Positions 49,713 to 60,465 of a DNA stretch of 64,000 nucleotides are shown here, piece by piece. The stretch's first letter is position 1; the number at the start of each line of letters is the position of its first letter. The position numbers and the translations under genes were made by a program. This DNA comes from Aphrophora alni (taxonomy: Eukaryota; Arthropoda; Insecta; Hemiptera; Aphrophoridae), in contig OY740774.1 of NCBI GenBank assembly GCA_963513935.1, forward strand, positions 29,097,949-29,161,948. The letters are read 5' to 3'. A model generated the notes under the pieces. The model searched no databases. It was not told where the DNA came from and saw nothing but the letters and a program-made list of their open reading frames with translations.

Positions 49713-50614
49713 CAGGTTAAGGACTCTTAAAATCCTCAAATTATATATAACTTTTGTCCTCAAATAACATAAAATCTGCCAAAATCATGTAAAGAATAAT
49801 TTTCAACATTTTGACTAATATTAAAGAAACAGTTCTAATGGCTTTTGTTTGTTAAAAACAGACAAAATCTCAATATACATTTGATTTGTTAGTAACGAGT
49901 AAATGAAGTCTATTTTAAATGCTCAGTTACAAAAGTTTAAATGTATTAACTTAACATCTAACTAAAAAGTAAAGAAAATTTAAATTCACTCTTAACTTAT
50001 GTACTCATAACATAGATCAGAAGAATAATATTATGAAATCATCGGTACTTCTGTTCAACTGTAATTGCGTAAGCTACAAACATATGGACGAAATAACAAA
50101 TGGTTGAGACGTCGCTTCGCTCGGCCAAATAAAGTTTTAGATGTTTAAATATCTCACCAAATATTGGTAACTAACTTTGGAAATTAATATCATCATCGAT
50201 AATATCAACGTGAAATGTCTTGACAAGTTGGACTGTTATTGGCAGGTATTGTTGGCCACAACTGTAGAAGTCTTTGACATGTCAAAACCTACCCTTACCT
50301 TGCTACTTTTTGTTTGAATAAGAAAGATGTACTCAAGCACATTAAAGTGAGTGGTATGGGAACGAATAAATACTCAACTATAGGCCTACAACAAACAAAA
50401 GAACATTATGGAGGGGAACGCGCCCTCCTCTCATCACACTTTATAAGCAGAGCTGTACGATAGGATAGGTGAGTGAAGTACGGCGAGATAACTGAAAAAG
50501 AATGGAATGGGAAGATTAGTCATGCGCACAAAATTGTACTTTTGTTTGTTGTAGATTTATAATATACAATATTTTACAACATACAATGAACCTTGTGGTT
50601 AACTGAAGTATGAA

Positions 50615-50830
50615 AGAAGTAATTCCCAATCCACAAATAAAATACTAACACAATTAACGTTAGAAAATTTAATAAACACTTTGTACGTTTCGGTAACATA
50701 GCTACCATCCTCAGGGGGGTATAAACCAATGTATCCACTGATTGGTATATCAACGACATGTACATTAATGTTTATTAATCTTTCTAACGTAAATTGCGTT
50801 AGTGTTTTATTTGTGGTTTGAATTACTTCT
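50615..50830. repeat. Foldback element, arms about 72 bp, hammerhead-like loop
   Basis: The left arm 50615-50686 (AGAAGTAATTC, CCACAAATAAAATACTAAC, AACGTTAGAAA, AATAAACA, TTGTAC) is matched by the reverse complement of 50759-50830 with a few mismatches. The 72-bp loop read on the minus strand holds CTGAGGA, one extra U, GGTA..TACC and GAAACGT. That is a hammerhead core with a free seventh base but no convincing stem I. No coding sequence; the two antisense frames here are by-products of the palindrome. Confidence 0.75.
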
Positions 50831-51414
50831 ATCATATCACAATATTTTACTATTCAAAAATTGATGTCTTTAAAATGAATATGAATATTATAAAATATTT
50901 ACATAACGGAAAAATTGTGTATAAAAATGGTTTTATTATATTAAACCAATTAGGAGAAATTGATTTTTGTTATTATTTTTTTTGAGAATTATTTCCAACT
51001 TTTGAGTAGTTCATAAACAAAAAAAATCTTTCCTGATTTTGAACAAAATATGATAAAAAATGTTCGACAGTCATACCTAAAAAAATCATAGTAAAAAGAT
51101 TGTTATTTTATTCTTCTCCGTTTTGTCGGGTAGGACATTAAAAGATGTCCAACATTGAACACGATAATAGGGATAAAGTTTCCCGTCCATCTTAACTCTC
51201 AGTACAGTATAGAGTGGTAAGGGCTCCGATGCTCCGATTGCTATTTTGTTAGCTCAGCTACACATTCTCACAGTACACATTCGTACTGTAGATTTTATTT
51301 GGTCAAAATCACTCTACAAAAGAAGCACGAAAGAACAATAAAAAAAGACCGAGCTTCGTTCGTACACTCAACGTAGAAAATAAGACTACTGAAACACAAG
51401 TATTGGGAACGTAT

Positions 51415-51690
51415 TTATGTTCTTTAAAGACGAAAAACCTCTTGGTCAACCAGGCCTTAAAAAAAGGATGGAAAAAAAAACTGAAAAAACATTAAATAAA
51501 GACTGAATACTCTAATACTTTGGGGTCGGAATAAAATAAACGTGGGTCAAGAAAGATCGGATAGCAAAGTTAAAAGAGAGGAATGGTTCACAAGATTACA
51601 CAATAAAAATGTGTAGATACAGGATACAGCAGGTAGGTTCTTGTGGGATTGTTACAACCGTACTCACAACAAGTGAGCCCCTGAGTTTAA
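51415..51690 (-). mobile_element. SINE-like family R1, longest copy
   Basis: Read on the minus strand: GTGAGTACGGTTGTAACAAT then CCCACAAG at the 5' end, TATCCGATCTTTCTTGACCC, TTCCGACCCCAAAGTATTAG, AGTCTTTATTTAATG, a T-rich stretch, and AGAGGTTTTTCGTCTTTAAA with GAACA at the 3' end. It gives the family length of about 275-300 bp and the order of its blocks. Confidence 0.7.
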
Positions 51691-51699
51691 AGGGAAAAT

Positions 51700-54180
51700 T
51701 AATTCTTAATATGGTTGCTAATTATTATTACGTAACTATTAAGAAATCACTAATATTTAAATAAATTATTATATACTATTAATTATTAATGTATTTTAGT
51801 CGTCCCTGCAATATTCCATTCAACAGTAGTCTAATTGTTTAAATATCCACGAGTGGCTTTTGATATGAGCTCAAAACATCGAGAAAGAGGTATCAAATTT
51901 TTTACGCTATAAAATTAATTTATAGTACTGAAATTGAAACAAAACAATTAATTGAAACAAGTTTGTTTATATTATTATTTTTCTATTTAAGTACGGTCCA
52001 GTTAGTCTAGAAAAATAAAATAAACTTTGCTATTTAACTTATTCATTTAAAAACTATGTCACAAAGTACAATATGAACAACTCTCAAAAATTGTTCAGTT
52101 ATAAATTTAATTTGAATAGTTTATTAACGACTTCTACGTTACATTAAACCCGTAAGTAGAGTTAAATATAAACAAGTAGGCCTACAGTGTGTATTTAATT
52201 CCTTTTCATATAAATTCTAAAGCAACTTTATTATATAAATATTGCTTCTATTTATCATTTTAACATAAATATCACAAGTTCTTTATAAAATATCCATCCC
52301 TGCGTAAACACAATTCACGAAATGCTGCAAATTTTCCAGCCTAATTATCCACCTTGTTTTCAGTTCGTTAAATACGAATCTTAATTGATATTTTTTTCTA
52401 TTATTGCTTGCTACCGAGACTGTATTTTAAAGTAAAACAAATGTCCTGTTTTAGAAATTAAATATGAAACACCGAAGCATTTTCTTTGGTACGTATGATT
52501 TTTAACAAAATTAGGAACACATATCGCTGTTTTTATTAATTTGTTCTGGATTTTTCTTCAATCAAATGTTTATTAGTTTGATATCCTAGGACTGTGGTAT
52601 TTATTACACACGATTTACTGAATATCTTGCTTTAATTATTCACACGGGATTACTCTTCCAGAGTGGAAACAAAAGTTGGGTTAGAATGCACAAATTACTT
52701 TAAGGTTACCTGGGGACCTGTTCCCGCAAACACAAATCCCCCAACACCCGATAAATAATTCATGGTCTGAGTTTCCATAATTTGTCTTCTTGGTGAAACT
52801 GACAGGGACGATTGCAGTTCTGAAAATTTTAGAAAAACCTGATGTAAACTGCAAAATAGAAACACTTCTTTATATTTCAACATTCATTATAATATTTAGT
52901 TTTTGACTGGTCGGCAGGTTAGGTTAGATAATATCGTAGTATCCAATTATTCACAAATTAAATTATTACTTCGTAATATGACATACGAGACTGTTTAATA
53001 TTTTGGTTTAAGATAAAAAGGGAAATTTCTATTGAATAGGTTTTAAAATCATGACCATACCACGCCAATGTTGTTGAGAACATTAAATCATTAATAAATG
53101 AAGTTTTCTTAAACTAAATATATACTGTGTAAATAAAACAGCCAGTAAATGTTGTCTTAAACACACTCATGCCATAACCAACAATATTTAAAAAGAAATA
53201 ATTTTAAAAAGAAGTGTTTGTGAGTTCAATTTTTTATTTCTAAAATATGAAATTTGTCATACTTTGTATTATAGTCTCAGTAGTAAATTTAGAAAATATT
53301 AATATCATTAATCATTAGTTTATTTAGTAATCATTAAATAATTAATAAACTTTGTATTTTGTGAAAAAACAATATTAATAACTTGACTAGAGAAATTGCT
53401 GATTTTGTGATTTTATTTATGTAGGATATAAAAATGAGCTATTGATATTAAACTTAAATGATAAATAGAAGCAAAGTCTATTAAATAACGTTGTTTTAGA
53501 ATTGATATGAAAAGGTATTAAAATACCCAGTACTTAGACATATATAAATACTTGTTTATCTTGTAACTTACAAGTCTTTATTATGCCACTCAAACCAAAG
53601 TTATACGATTAGACAATATATTAGAACATTTAATTTTCAATTTATAAAATTTAAACATTAGCCCCAATAAAATAGAACATATTCGGAGCCATCGGTCAAA
53701 TACTGAAAATGAACGATAGGCGACGATCATAACTTATATCACAAAATAGGCTCGAGTTAATTAGATAACGTTTCTATGCTATATGACGATTTATGACTCA
53801 AACTATTGTGTTATACAGCTCATACGAGAAAACGAGGTGACAATAACAAATACAGGTTATTTTCAATATTTTACAATTAAATTTTCTTCTAAAAAATAAC
53901 TGTGAGGATGTATGTAAGTATAATTGTGTTATATTTACGCACCATAATGTCTAACTACATATCTCTCCAATGCATATACTCGTATGTCGTCTTCTAGAAG
54001 TAGTAGTTCGCCTGTCTCATACTTCAAAGATCAACGAGTCATTTCAACCAGATGAAGTTTGCACTCTAAACTCTTCTTCCGTCTTACTTAACACACCGTT
54101 TCTTATTCTATTTGATTTGAAACGGAAAATATGGATTCAATTTTGATTAAACAAAATAATAAATTTAATAACGTGTTATT
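51700..54180. other. AT-rich DNA around one predicted exon
   Basis: Apart from the exon at 52710-52819, nothing gene-like. 53452-53505 resembles 55935-55990 (TAAATGATAAATAGAAGCAA and AGTC...), a short dispersed repeat. Confidence 0.4.
52710..52819 (-). CDS. Predicted internal exon of an unidentified minus-strand gene
   Basis: On the minus strand a polypyrimidine-AAATTTTCAG acceptor precedes 110 nt, and the exon ends CCCCAG|GTAACC. After two bases completing a codon it reads LQSSLSVSPRRQIMETQTMN then YLSGVGGFVFAGTGPQ, with no stop, in phase 0 at the donor. Codon composition stands out from the AT-rich flanks. Joined to 48523-48564 it would give a C-terminus ...GTGPQ-LLDQVRQLAGHGG across an intron of about 4.1 kb. 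Upstream exons should lie at higher coordinates, but I found none up to 64 kb. They may be beyond the window or too short to see. Family unknown, so no function is proposed. Confidence 0.5.
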
Positions 54181-54689
54181 TTTGTAAGATGAAAGTCTTT
54201 GCGGTCATCGCTTAAAAAAAAGAGCATATTATTATATTCAGTACCTCATGGTAGGAATGTGTCTAGAGTAGAGATAAAAAAGAGGGGCCCACACTTCGTT
54301 TGTTGCGTTTGCTTTCAGCGGTACAACCCCAATAAAAAAATATAGACCTCAAATGCTTCTGTGTAAACGCCTACCCTACTTTCGTTTCTTTTATCGGTGT
54401 AAATAAGAATAAAACGTTTAAAAAATTAAACTTTAAGAATTAACCTGTACTTATACTTTAAGAATTAAATGTAACTAAGCAGTGATTTGTGTACCTAGTT
54501 TTCTTGGAATGGGTTGTACCGTCAAGTTAGGTTTGTACATTTATATAAAATATACAATATGATCTCAAGATTTGACAATGAATTTAAATCATCTTCCAAA
54601 CGAGAAGCAAATAATAAATTAAAGCAAATATCTCAATTAAAAGTCATTATTATGTAACTCAAAACATAATGAAATTACCCTCAGGGGAA

Positions 54690-54830
54690 CAATATAGTGA
54701 CTACATGATGGACTACCCCGAAGGTCCCAACCTAGCTTTCCTTCATGCCGTCTTGGGTTAGATCCCAACTTTTATCTTCCTTATTAGGTCTTTCTTGACC
54801 AGCTCTTCTTCTTACACTTTAAAAAAACAA
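54690..54830 (+). mobile_element. SINE-like family R1, 5' part
   Basis: ATATAGTGACTAC (A-box-like), GGTCCCAACCTAGC, CTTGGGTTAGATCCC (B-box position), then TTAGGTCTTTCTTGACCAGC. A short 3' fragment in reverse orientation (GTCTTTGCGGTCATCGC) lies at 54190-54225. Confidence 0.6.
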
Positions 54831-55224
54831 CAACAAAAACCCGTTCATTAGATTTCTATTAAAGTATTTTGTTGATTTTTAAATACATTTTAAAGAGATA
54901 TGAGTTATATTTTATTTGTAATTCAATTTCATAGAAAATTATATCAAAAATAATAAATCTGTGGTGCACTTATTTGATTTTGAGTTATCTTTAATAAAAA
55001 TAAAATCTCAAAACAAAAAGTAGAGGAAATATTTGGGAAACACTTTAACATTGTTCTTATGAAACTATAAATTCAATATGGCGGGTACTTAACCGAGGAA
55101 AAATATATTTCTACGTAATTTTGCAAATTATATTTCTACGTAATTGAATTCTAACAAATAAAGTGGGGGATTTTCTTCACTTGAAAACAGGCTTTAAAGA
55201 ACTAAAATGGATAGAAAAAACCAT

Positions 55225-55300
55225 GTTTACCTATGATCTCAGATGATGTTCTCGTTCAAAGATCTGATGTCTTTAACCACTGAGCAACCAGAGTAGTTAC
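55225..55300 (-). repeat. tRNA-related fragment (A-box only)
   Basis: The minus strand reads GGTTGCTCAGTGGTTAAAGA, an excellent A-box (TRGCNNAGTGG-like), but no T-arm or closed acceptor stem follows. Probably a SINE or tRNA pseudogene scrap. Confidence 0.35.
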
Positions 55301-55340
55301 TTTTTTTAAAACATGTGTAGTAAGATTCATATTTTAGTAT

Positions 55341-55457
55341 AATAAAAGTGTTGTTTAAAAATACAATAAATAACACTGAAGGTCAAGCATCATTTCAATT
55401 TTTCATGCAACATATCTCTCACTGCTACATTGCATACAGTTTTAAACAATACTGAGG
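55341..55457 (+). repeat. Direct repeat D, copy 1
   Basis: AATAAAAGTGTTGTTTAAAA, AATAACACTGA, GTCAAGCAT, CTCTCACTG, ATTGCATACAG and TTTTAAACAATACTGAGG are shared in order with 56009-56130. Confidence 0.8.
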
Positions 55458-55594
55458 TCAGATGAAGGGAAATCGTTACACATTTGGTTAATTGATTAGT
55501 ATAAAATTTTGGACAGACTTGATTATACTTAATTGAGTCTCAATAACACAAGTGTAAAAGTAGATGCAGGATTTGTCGACGATGACTACAGTTC

Positions 55595-55820
55595 TTGAGA
55601 AATATCAGATTTAAAATTTTTTTACATAAATAAATATTTATAAACTTTTAGCAGAATTTGAGCTTCTGTATTTGAGAAATCTCAGTTTCTGTAAATATGT
55701 ATACATAAAGGAATATTTGTAAAGTTTTTAGCAAACTTTAAATACAGTATTTGAGAAATATGTCTTTAAAAATGATATACATAAATCAATATTTGTAAAC
55801 ACTTCAGCAAACTTTGAATT
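55595..55820 (+). repeat. Three degenerate tandem units of about 75 bp
   Basis: The pattern TTGAGAAAT..(C)AG...TACATAAA..AATATTTGTAAA...TTAGCA(A/G)A(C/A)TTT is repeated near 55595, 55670 and 55750, between the two copies of direct repeat D. Confidence 0.7.
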
Positions 55821-56008
55821 ATTTTAAAACTCCTATGAATCTTTTCAGTTTTTGATTGATTTTTATACTGGAAAATTTGCTGCATTTCAAGTGAATTGTT
55901 TATACACAGAGTTTTTAAAAAGAACTAATTTATTTACATTTAATGATAAATAGACGCAAAGTCAATGCAATAATGATGTTTTTTAATTTACGAAATTGTT
56001 ATTCGTGT

Positions 56009-56130
56009 AATAAAAGTGTTGTTTAAAAATATAGTAAATAACACTGAGATGTCAAGCATGAAATTTTGTACATCATCAAATAACTTATCTCTCACTGATA
56101 TATTGCATACAGTTTTAAACAATACTGAGG
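56009..56130 (+). repeat. Direct repeat D, copy 2
   Basis: Second copy of the roughly 120-bp unit, 668 bp right of the first, same orientation. The pair with the tandem units between could be a decayed element bounded by short direct repeats. Confidence 0.8.
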
Positions 56131-56239
56131 AATGTCAAACGACAATCTTTATTGACGAATGTCAAAAAAAAAATGGCCTTATTGGCTACTTTCGTGTTAT
56201 CTAATAAGTTTCAAAGTCCGCTAATTCAAACCTTTTGGA

Positions 56240-56345
56240 TGTTTTCCTCCATGATGTTTAAAAAAGCTCTTATTCGTCGTGAGGTTAGGAAAAAGAAGAA
56301 AAAAAAAGAACATAAAATAAAGACACCTAGCTCTCTAATACTATA
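56240..56345 (-). mobile_element. SINE-like family R1, 3' fragment
   Basis: The plus strand shows GTTTAAAAAAGCTC, GTCGTGAGGTTAGGAAAAAG, CATAAAATAAAGACACCTAG and CTCTCTAATACTAT, matching the 3' half of the family. Confidence 0.55.
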
Positions 56346-56993
56346 AAAAATTGATCACTATTTGAGATTAATAATACGTTTATTAACTCAAATGTGTTTC
56401 AACGATATAACGTCAACTTTAGTGATGTATGAACGAAGTTAATTAAACTTTGACTTTTAACCAGGATCCCTCGTTTCTACGAACAGATTAAACTTAGAAT
56501 TTTCAGTACCAAACCAATAATTATATGAGATTAAATTTTTTTAAATCGAAAACCGCAATGGTTTTTATGGCAAATCTTTTTGGCCCCACTAATATTGTTG
56601 TACTCCAACTTATGCTTGTTATCACTGGTAAATAACACCAACTGAAACTGGTTTCACTCTTTTCAGCCACCGTTCTAGTTTACTGTTGTTTAGAAGTTGC
56701 AAATCTAAATATTTTATTGTTTGGTAGAGCCTTTCCTTATGACTTTGAAAAAATAATTTATAAATAGTAACAATACGTTCAATTTTCCTTGATGGTAACT
56801 AAATAAATACTCAACTATGATCGGGTTTAAAACAAATTTATCAAATGGAAATCCATCTTTGGAAATATGTACCACCATGATTTTATACCGTAAGCTTATT
56901 TGCATTCTTAAGGGAGGTTAAAAACTTAATTCAGGTTTATCACAATTAAAATATTTAAAATCAATATTTTTGTAAATACGTTTCAATTAGTTC

Positions 56994-56997
56994 AAAA
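56994..56997 (-). terminator. Pol III terminator of tRNA-His
   Basis: TTTT on the minus strand, eight bases beyond the tRNA 3' end. Confidence 0.65.
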
Positions 56998-57004
56998 TGT
57001 ACCA

Positions 57005-57076
57005 TGCCGTGACCAGGATTCGAACCTGGGTTATTGCGGCCACAACGCAATGTCCTAACCACTAGACGATCACGGC
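57005..57076 (-). tRNA. tRNA-His (anticodon GTG)
   Basis: The 72-nt minus-strand gene folds into a complete cloverleaf. The acceptor is GCCGTGA/TCACGGC with discriminator A, and the D-arm contains TAGTGGTTAG. The anticodon stem TTGCG/CGCAA closes loop TTGTGGC (anticodon GTG), and the T-arm is CCAGG TTCGAAT CCTGG. Both pol III internal promoter boxes are intact, and a TTTT terminator follows about 8 nt after the end. There is no intron. As in other eukaryotes, the extra 5' G would be added after transcription. The fold is perfect, so I take it as a real gene rather than a SINE. Confidence 0.96.
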
Positions 57077-57704
57077 TATTTGGTACATGAATATACCATG
57101 AACAGAAAGTACAGTTGAGTGGTCATCGAACCGAGAAATAGGACACTTTCCTCTGCAGTGTTAAAGTCAATTAGAGTGAGAAAAATGGAACAGCTGCGCT
57201 ACCTAGGAGACAAACTTTTCAGGTAATCATTATACTAGAAGCATTGGGATAGTGAAATTAATCTAACATTTATTACATTTTCTAATTACTACGTAGCATG
57301 TTCAAACTAAAATGTATTGTTAAATTTTAGTTCCAGATCGATAAAACTTGAGGAAATAAATCATGATCAGACTGGGAGAGAAAAATCGCGCACGTTTCTT
57401 ATAATATATAACGAAGCTCTAAAAACCAAATAGTGTATTATGCAATTCTTTCGACTACAGAAAAATGTGCCAAATTTTTTAATTTTGACAAATTACATTA
57501 TACTTGGTGCAAACAAATATTTTTTTATATATTGTCGATCCTTTAAATATACAAGTTGGGAGAAGAGCCATTTTTTAGTGGAAAAAAGAAAATAAGTTGA
57601 TAGGACCATTATAATACTTATCCACAGCGATCATAAAATGTAATACACCCAGACCTTCTAAAATGTAATTTACTTGTAGGAAATGTTAAATAGTATTGGT
57701 AAAT

Positions 57705-57905
57705 CAAGGGGTCTTATACATTATAACTACAACTTTTTACCACCTAGTCTTGCTTTTTAACCCTCTCTTCTTGGTTTTGTTGATTTATAATTTTTCTATC
57801 AGATCTCTCTTGACCAACTATTGTTCTTTTACGAACCTTACGCTACTAGAGTGTTCGAAGACTTGGGTAGTTTACTTTATGTTATTTTCTTCCTCATCAT
57901 TAACA
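57705..57905 (+). mobile_element. SINE-like family R1 copy
   Basis: TCTATCAGATCTCTCTTGAC then CAACTATTGTTC, then ACGCTACTAGAGTGTTCGAA, then TTTACTTTATGTTATTTTCT. These are the middle and 3' blocks of the family in the plus direction. Confidence 0.62.
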
Positions 57906-58135
57906 AAATGATGGTAATCGGGTGGTTTTCCTAATAATTACAAGAGGAAAAAAACAAAAGGAAAAAAATCAAATTTAGTCTGTTTTTAGTTTAATAACAC
58001 TTGAAATACAACCAAAACTGTTTTAAATAGCCACTATTTTGACATTTTCAGAATATTAGTAGGGTTTCATATGAGCACACTATAGTCTCATATACATAAC
58101 ATCTTGCTCCTGTCGAAATTTTTGTAGCCGCCATC

Positions 58136-58565
58136 GTGTTTACGACAACGACGACGCCAACGACAACGACACTACTAACAACAACTACGCTACTAACTAC
58201 AACGACGCCACTAACTACAACGACGCCGCCAACGACAACGATGCCACTAACTACAACGACGCTACTAACTGCAACGACGCCACTAACTACAACGACGCCG
58301 CCAACGACAACGACGCCACTAACTACAACGACGCCGCCAACGACAACGATGCCACTAACTACAACGACGCTACTAACTACAACGACGCCACTAACTACAA
58401 CGACGCCGCCAACGACAACGACGCCACTAACTACAACGACGCTACTAACTGCAACGACGCCACTAACTACAACGTCGCCACCAACGACAACGACGCTACT
58501 AACTACAACGACGCCGCCGTCAACTACAACGACGCAGCCAATGACCACGACGTCGCCAACGACTA
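58136..58565. repeat. 18-bp minisatellite reading Thr/Pro-rich
   Basis: About 24 units of 18 bp, mainly CCACTAACTACAACGACG with variants GCTACTAACTACAACGAC and GCCGCCAACGACAACGAC. The plus strand reads P-L/P-T-T-T-T hexapeptides from ATG 58136 for 149 codons, a mucin-like composition. The minus strand is also open (VVVVSGVVVV type, 166 codons). There is no signal peptide in the frame and no clear splice sites, so a gene is not established. Much richer in G+C than its surroundings. Confidence 0.85.
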
Positions 58566-58599
58566 AGAAAATTAGACATGTCTAAAATAAATTTTTCAG

Positions 58600-59465
58600 T
58601 TACCAAAGTTATGAAACTTGAAAATCGGTTAAAAAACTAAGGTCGAATTTTTTGCGATTACCTAAATTAACATATAATATAATACTCAATAAATAATAAA
58701 TAATGAAATTATAATTTTGTCCAATACTCATGTTTTTTCACCCAAGGTTTTTTTTTTAAATCCCAATATTTTATAACTTTTAAAACAACGTATTCCATTC
58801 ATACAAATAATTATGACTTTATTTCTTAAAATTTGTTAGTTTACCTCCTTTACTTCATTCCACTTAAATGTGATAAATTAGAAACCTTGACCCATAAATG
58901 TAATGAAGTTCAATTTCTCTCCAGTAACCGATGGCACCACAACAAACTGTCATTATATTTCCAATATCTGCAATTTGGGAAAAGTTTCTGAAGCATGTGA
59001 TGCGATTACAAACTGTTAATGGACAAATCATGTAGCCTATCTGATGCTGCAGATTACGTTAGAGACAAGACTTTACACCTTGGAAAATACGGTTGCACAT
59101 AAACTAACCTAAATGTGTTCTTAAAAATTAAAAATTTAATCTGCTTCTTTATTAAATTAAAAGGAAGGTAGGTTTTAGTAAAACACATTTTAAAATATTT
59201 TCTTATACGTTTTTAATAAAATGTTGATTTGTAGAACAAATAAAGGTTGAATATCTACATTTTTCTCGGAAACGTTTAAACTGATTTTGACAAAATTTAA
59301 CACACACTAATCAATAGTTAGTAAAAATTCCTTAATGAAATAAATATTTATTCGTTTCAAAATAAAAACAAGTAATTGAGGTTAATTTTACGTAAAAACA
59401 TAGAAAGCAAAGTTTTAAAACATGCTAAAAAACAATAGTTTAATTTATTTAAAATCTACCTCTCC
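58600..59465. other. AT-rich DNA without recognised features
   Basis: No open frame of note. CGGAAACGTTTAAACTGATT near 59269 is a word common in insect repeat DNA. Confidence 0.4.
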
Positions 59466-59474
59466 TCAACGGTT

Positions 59475-59625
59475 CACTATAGTGAGTACGAGAGTGGCAA
59501 CCCAAGGTACAATAGTTGGGTCTAGATCTCTCTCCTAGTATTGGGTTAGATCTCTTGCTTTTACCATTCCTATCAGATCTCTCTTGACCAACTCTTATTG
59601 TCTTCCGACCATTGTTAAGCAAGCA
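59475..59625 (+). mobile_element. SINE-like family R1, 5' part
   Basis: CACTATAGTGAGTACGAGAG (A-box-like), GGCAACCCAAGGTAC, TAGTTGGGTCTAGATC, TTGGGTTAGATC (B-box position), then TATCAGATCTCTCTTGACCA followed by ACTCTTATTGTCTTCCGACC. Confidence 0.65.
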
Positions 59626-60329
59626 AGAAAAAATCCTTTTTGAAGTCCAAAGTAAATGATTACGTATTCGGCATCAACGATCATAATATTTATATTTTAA
59701 CGGAAATAATGAAACAATTATTTAATTCCACAACAGAGCTTTATAGTCACATTTGTTTCGCCGTTAGGCATTTTCAAGCTACTAAATTTAAAACAAAACT
59801 AGTCTAAATAACCTAAATTGGAAGAAAAAGTAAAGGGTTGAGAAATGGTAGACTAGTATTTATAAGAGAAATGGCAATGATATGACCTGTGGGATGGAGA
59901 AGGGGGGTATATTACTAAAACAAAGGTTACACAATAGGTTGCAATAGGGTTGATGAGTTAAGATATATTTGTTAATTTAGATTGGAAATTTGGTTTTTAA
60001 AAATAGATCTATTGATTTCCAAACATTCCAAATTATTAAGTTTTCTACTTTTGTGTTCCATATGGAGAAGTTTAACATTTGACTTAGGATCAAAATTATT
60101 TCCTGCGTCTAATAAATGATTTGCAAAATTTGAATTAGATTTACCATATTTCCAACTGTGCACGTGTTCATTGGAATTAAATAATTAATTCATTATTTCC
60201 ATTAATATGGAATTCCATCAAGCACCGACTGTTGTCACATTAAATTATTTTTAAATTTTAGTTGAATTTCATTTTGGCCTATTGTATGGATGACGAAACT
60301 ACCACAAATACTTTCTCACAAAGAATATT

Positions 60330-60465
60330 TGTACTTGTTTTTGAAAGGGAAAAATCTCTCGGTCATCATCGCTTTAAAAAAAAGGAACAACAGTGCATAA
60401 AATAAAGAAAACCATCTCTCAAATACTCTAATAGCGGCAGGATCGGAAGAGAACAAGAGAACCTG
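60330..60465 (-). mobile_element. SINE-like family R1, 3' part
   Basis: The plus strand shows GAAAGGGAAAAATCTCTCGG, TCATCATCGCTTT, a run of A, CATAAAATAAAGAAAACCAT, CTCTCAAATACTCTAATAG and ATCGGAAGAGAACAAGAG. Confidence 0.65.

Noticed and set aside
55225..55300. Second tRNA gene
   Set aside because: Only an A-box is present; there is no T-arm or acceptor pairing.
57158..57225. Possible small plus-strand exon beginning with ATG (MEQLRYLGDKLF then a GT donor)
   Set aside because: It is too short, has no family resemblance and no partner exon could be found downstream.
58048..58548. 166-codon minus-strand Val-rich frame
   Set aside because: It is the antisense of the 18-bp minisatellite. A hydrophobic VVVVSG repeat is an expected by-product.
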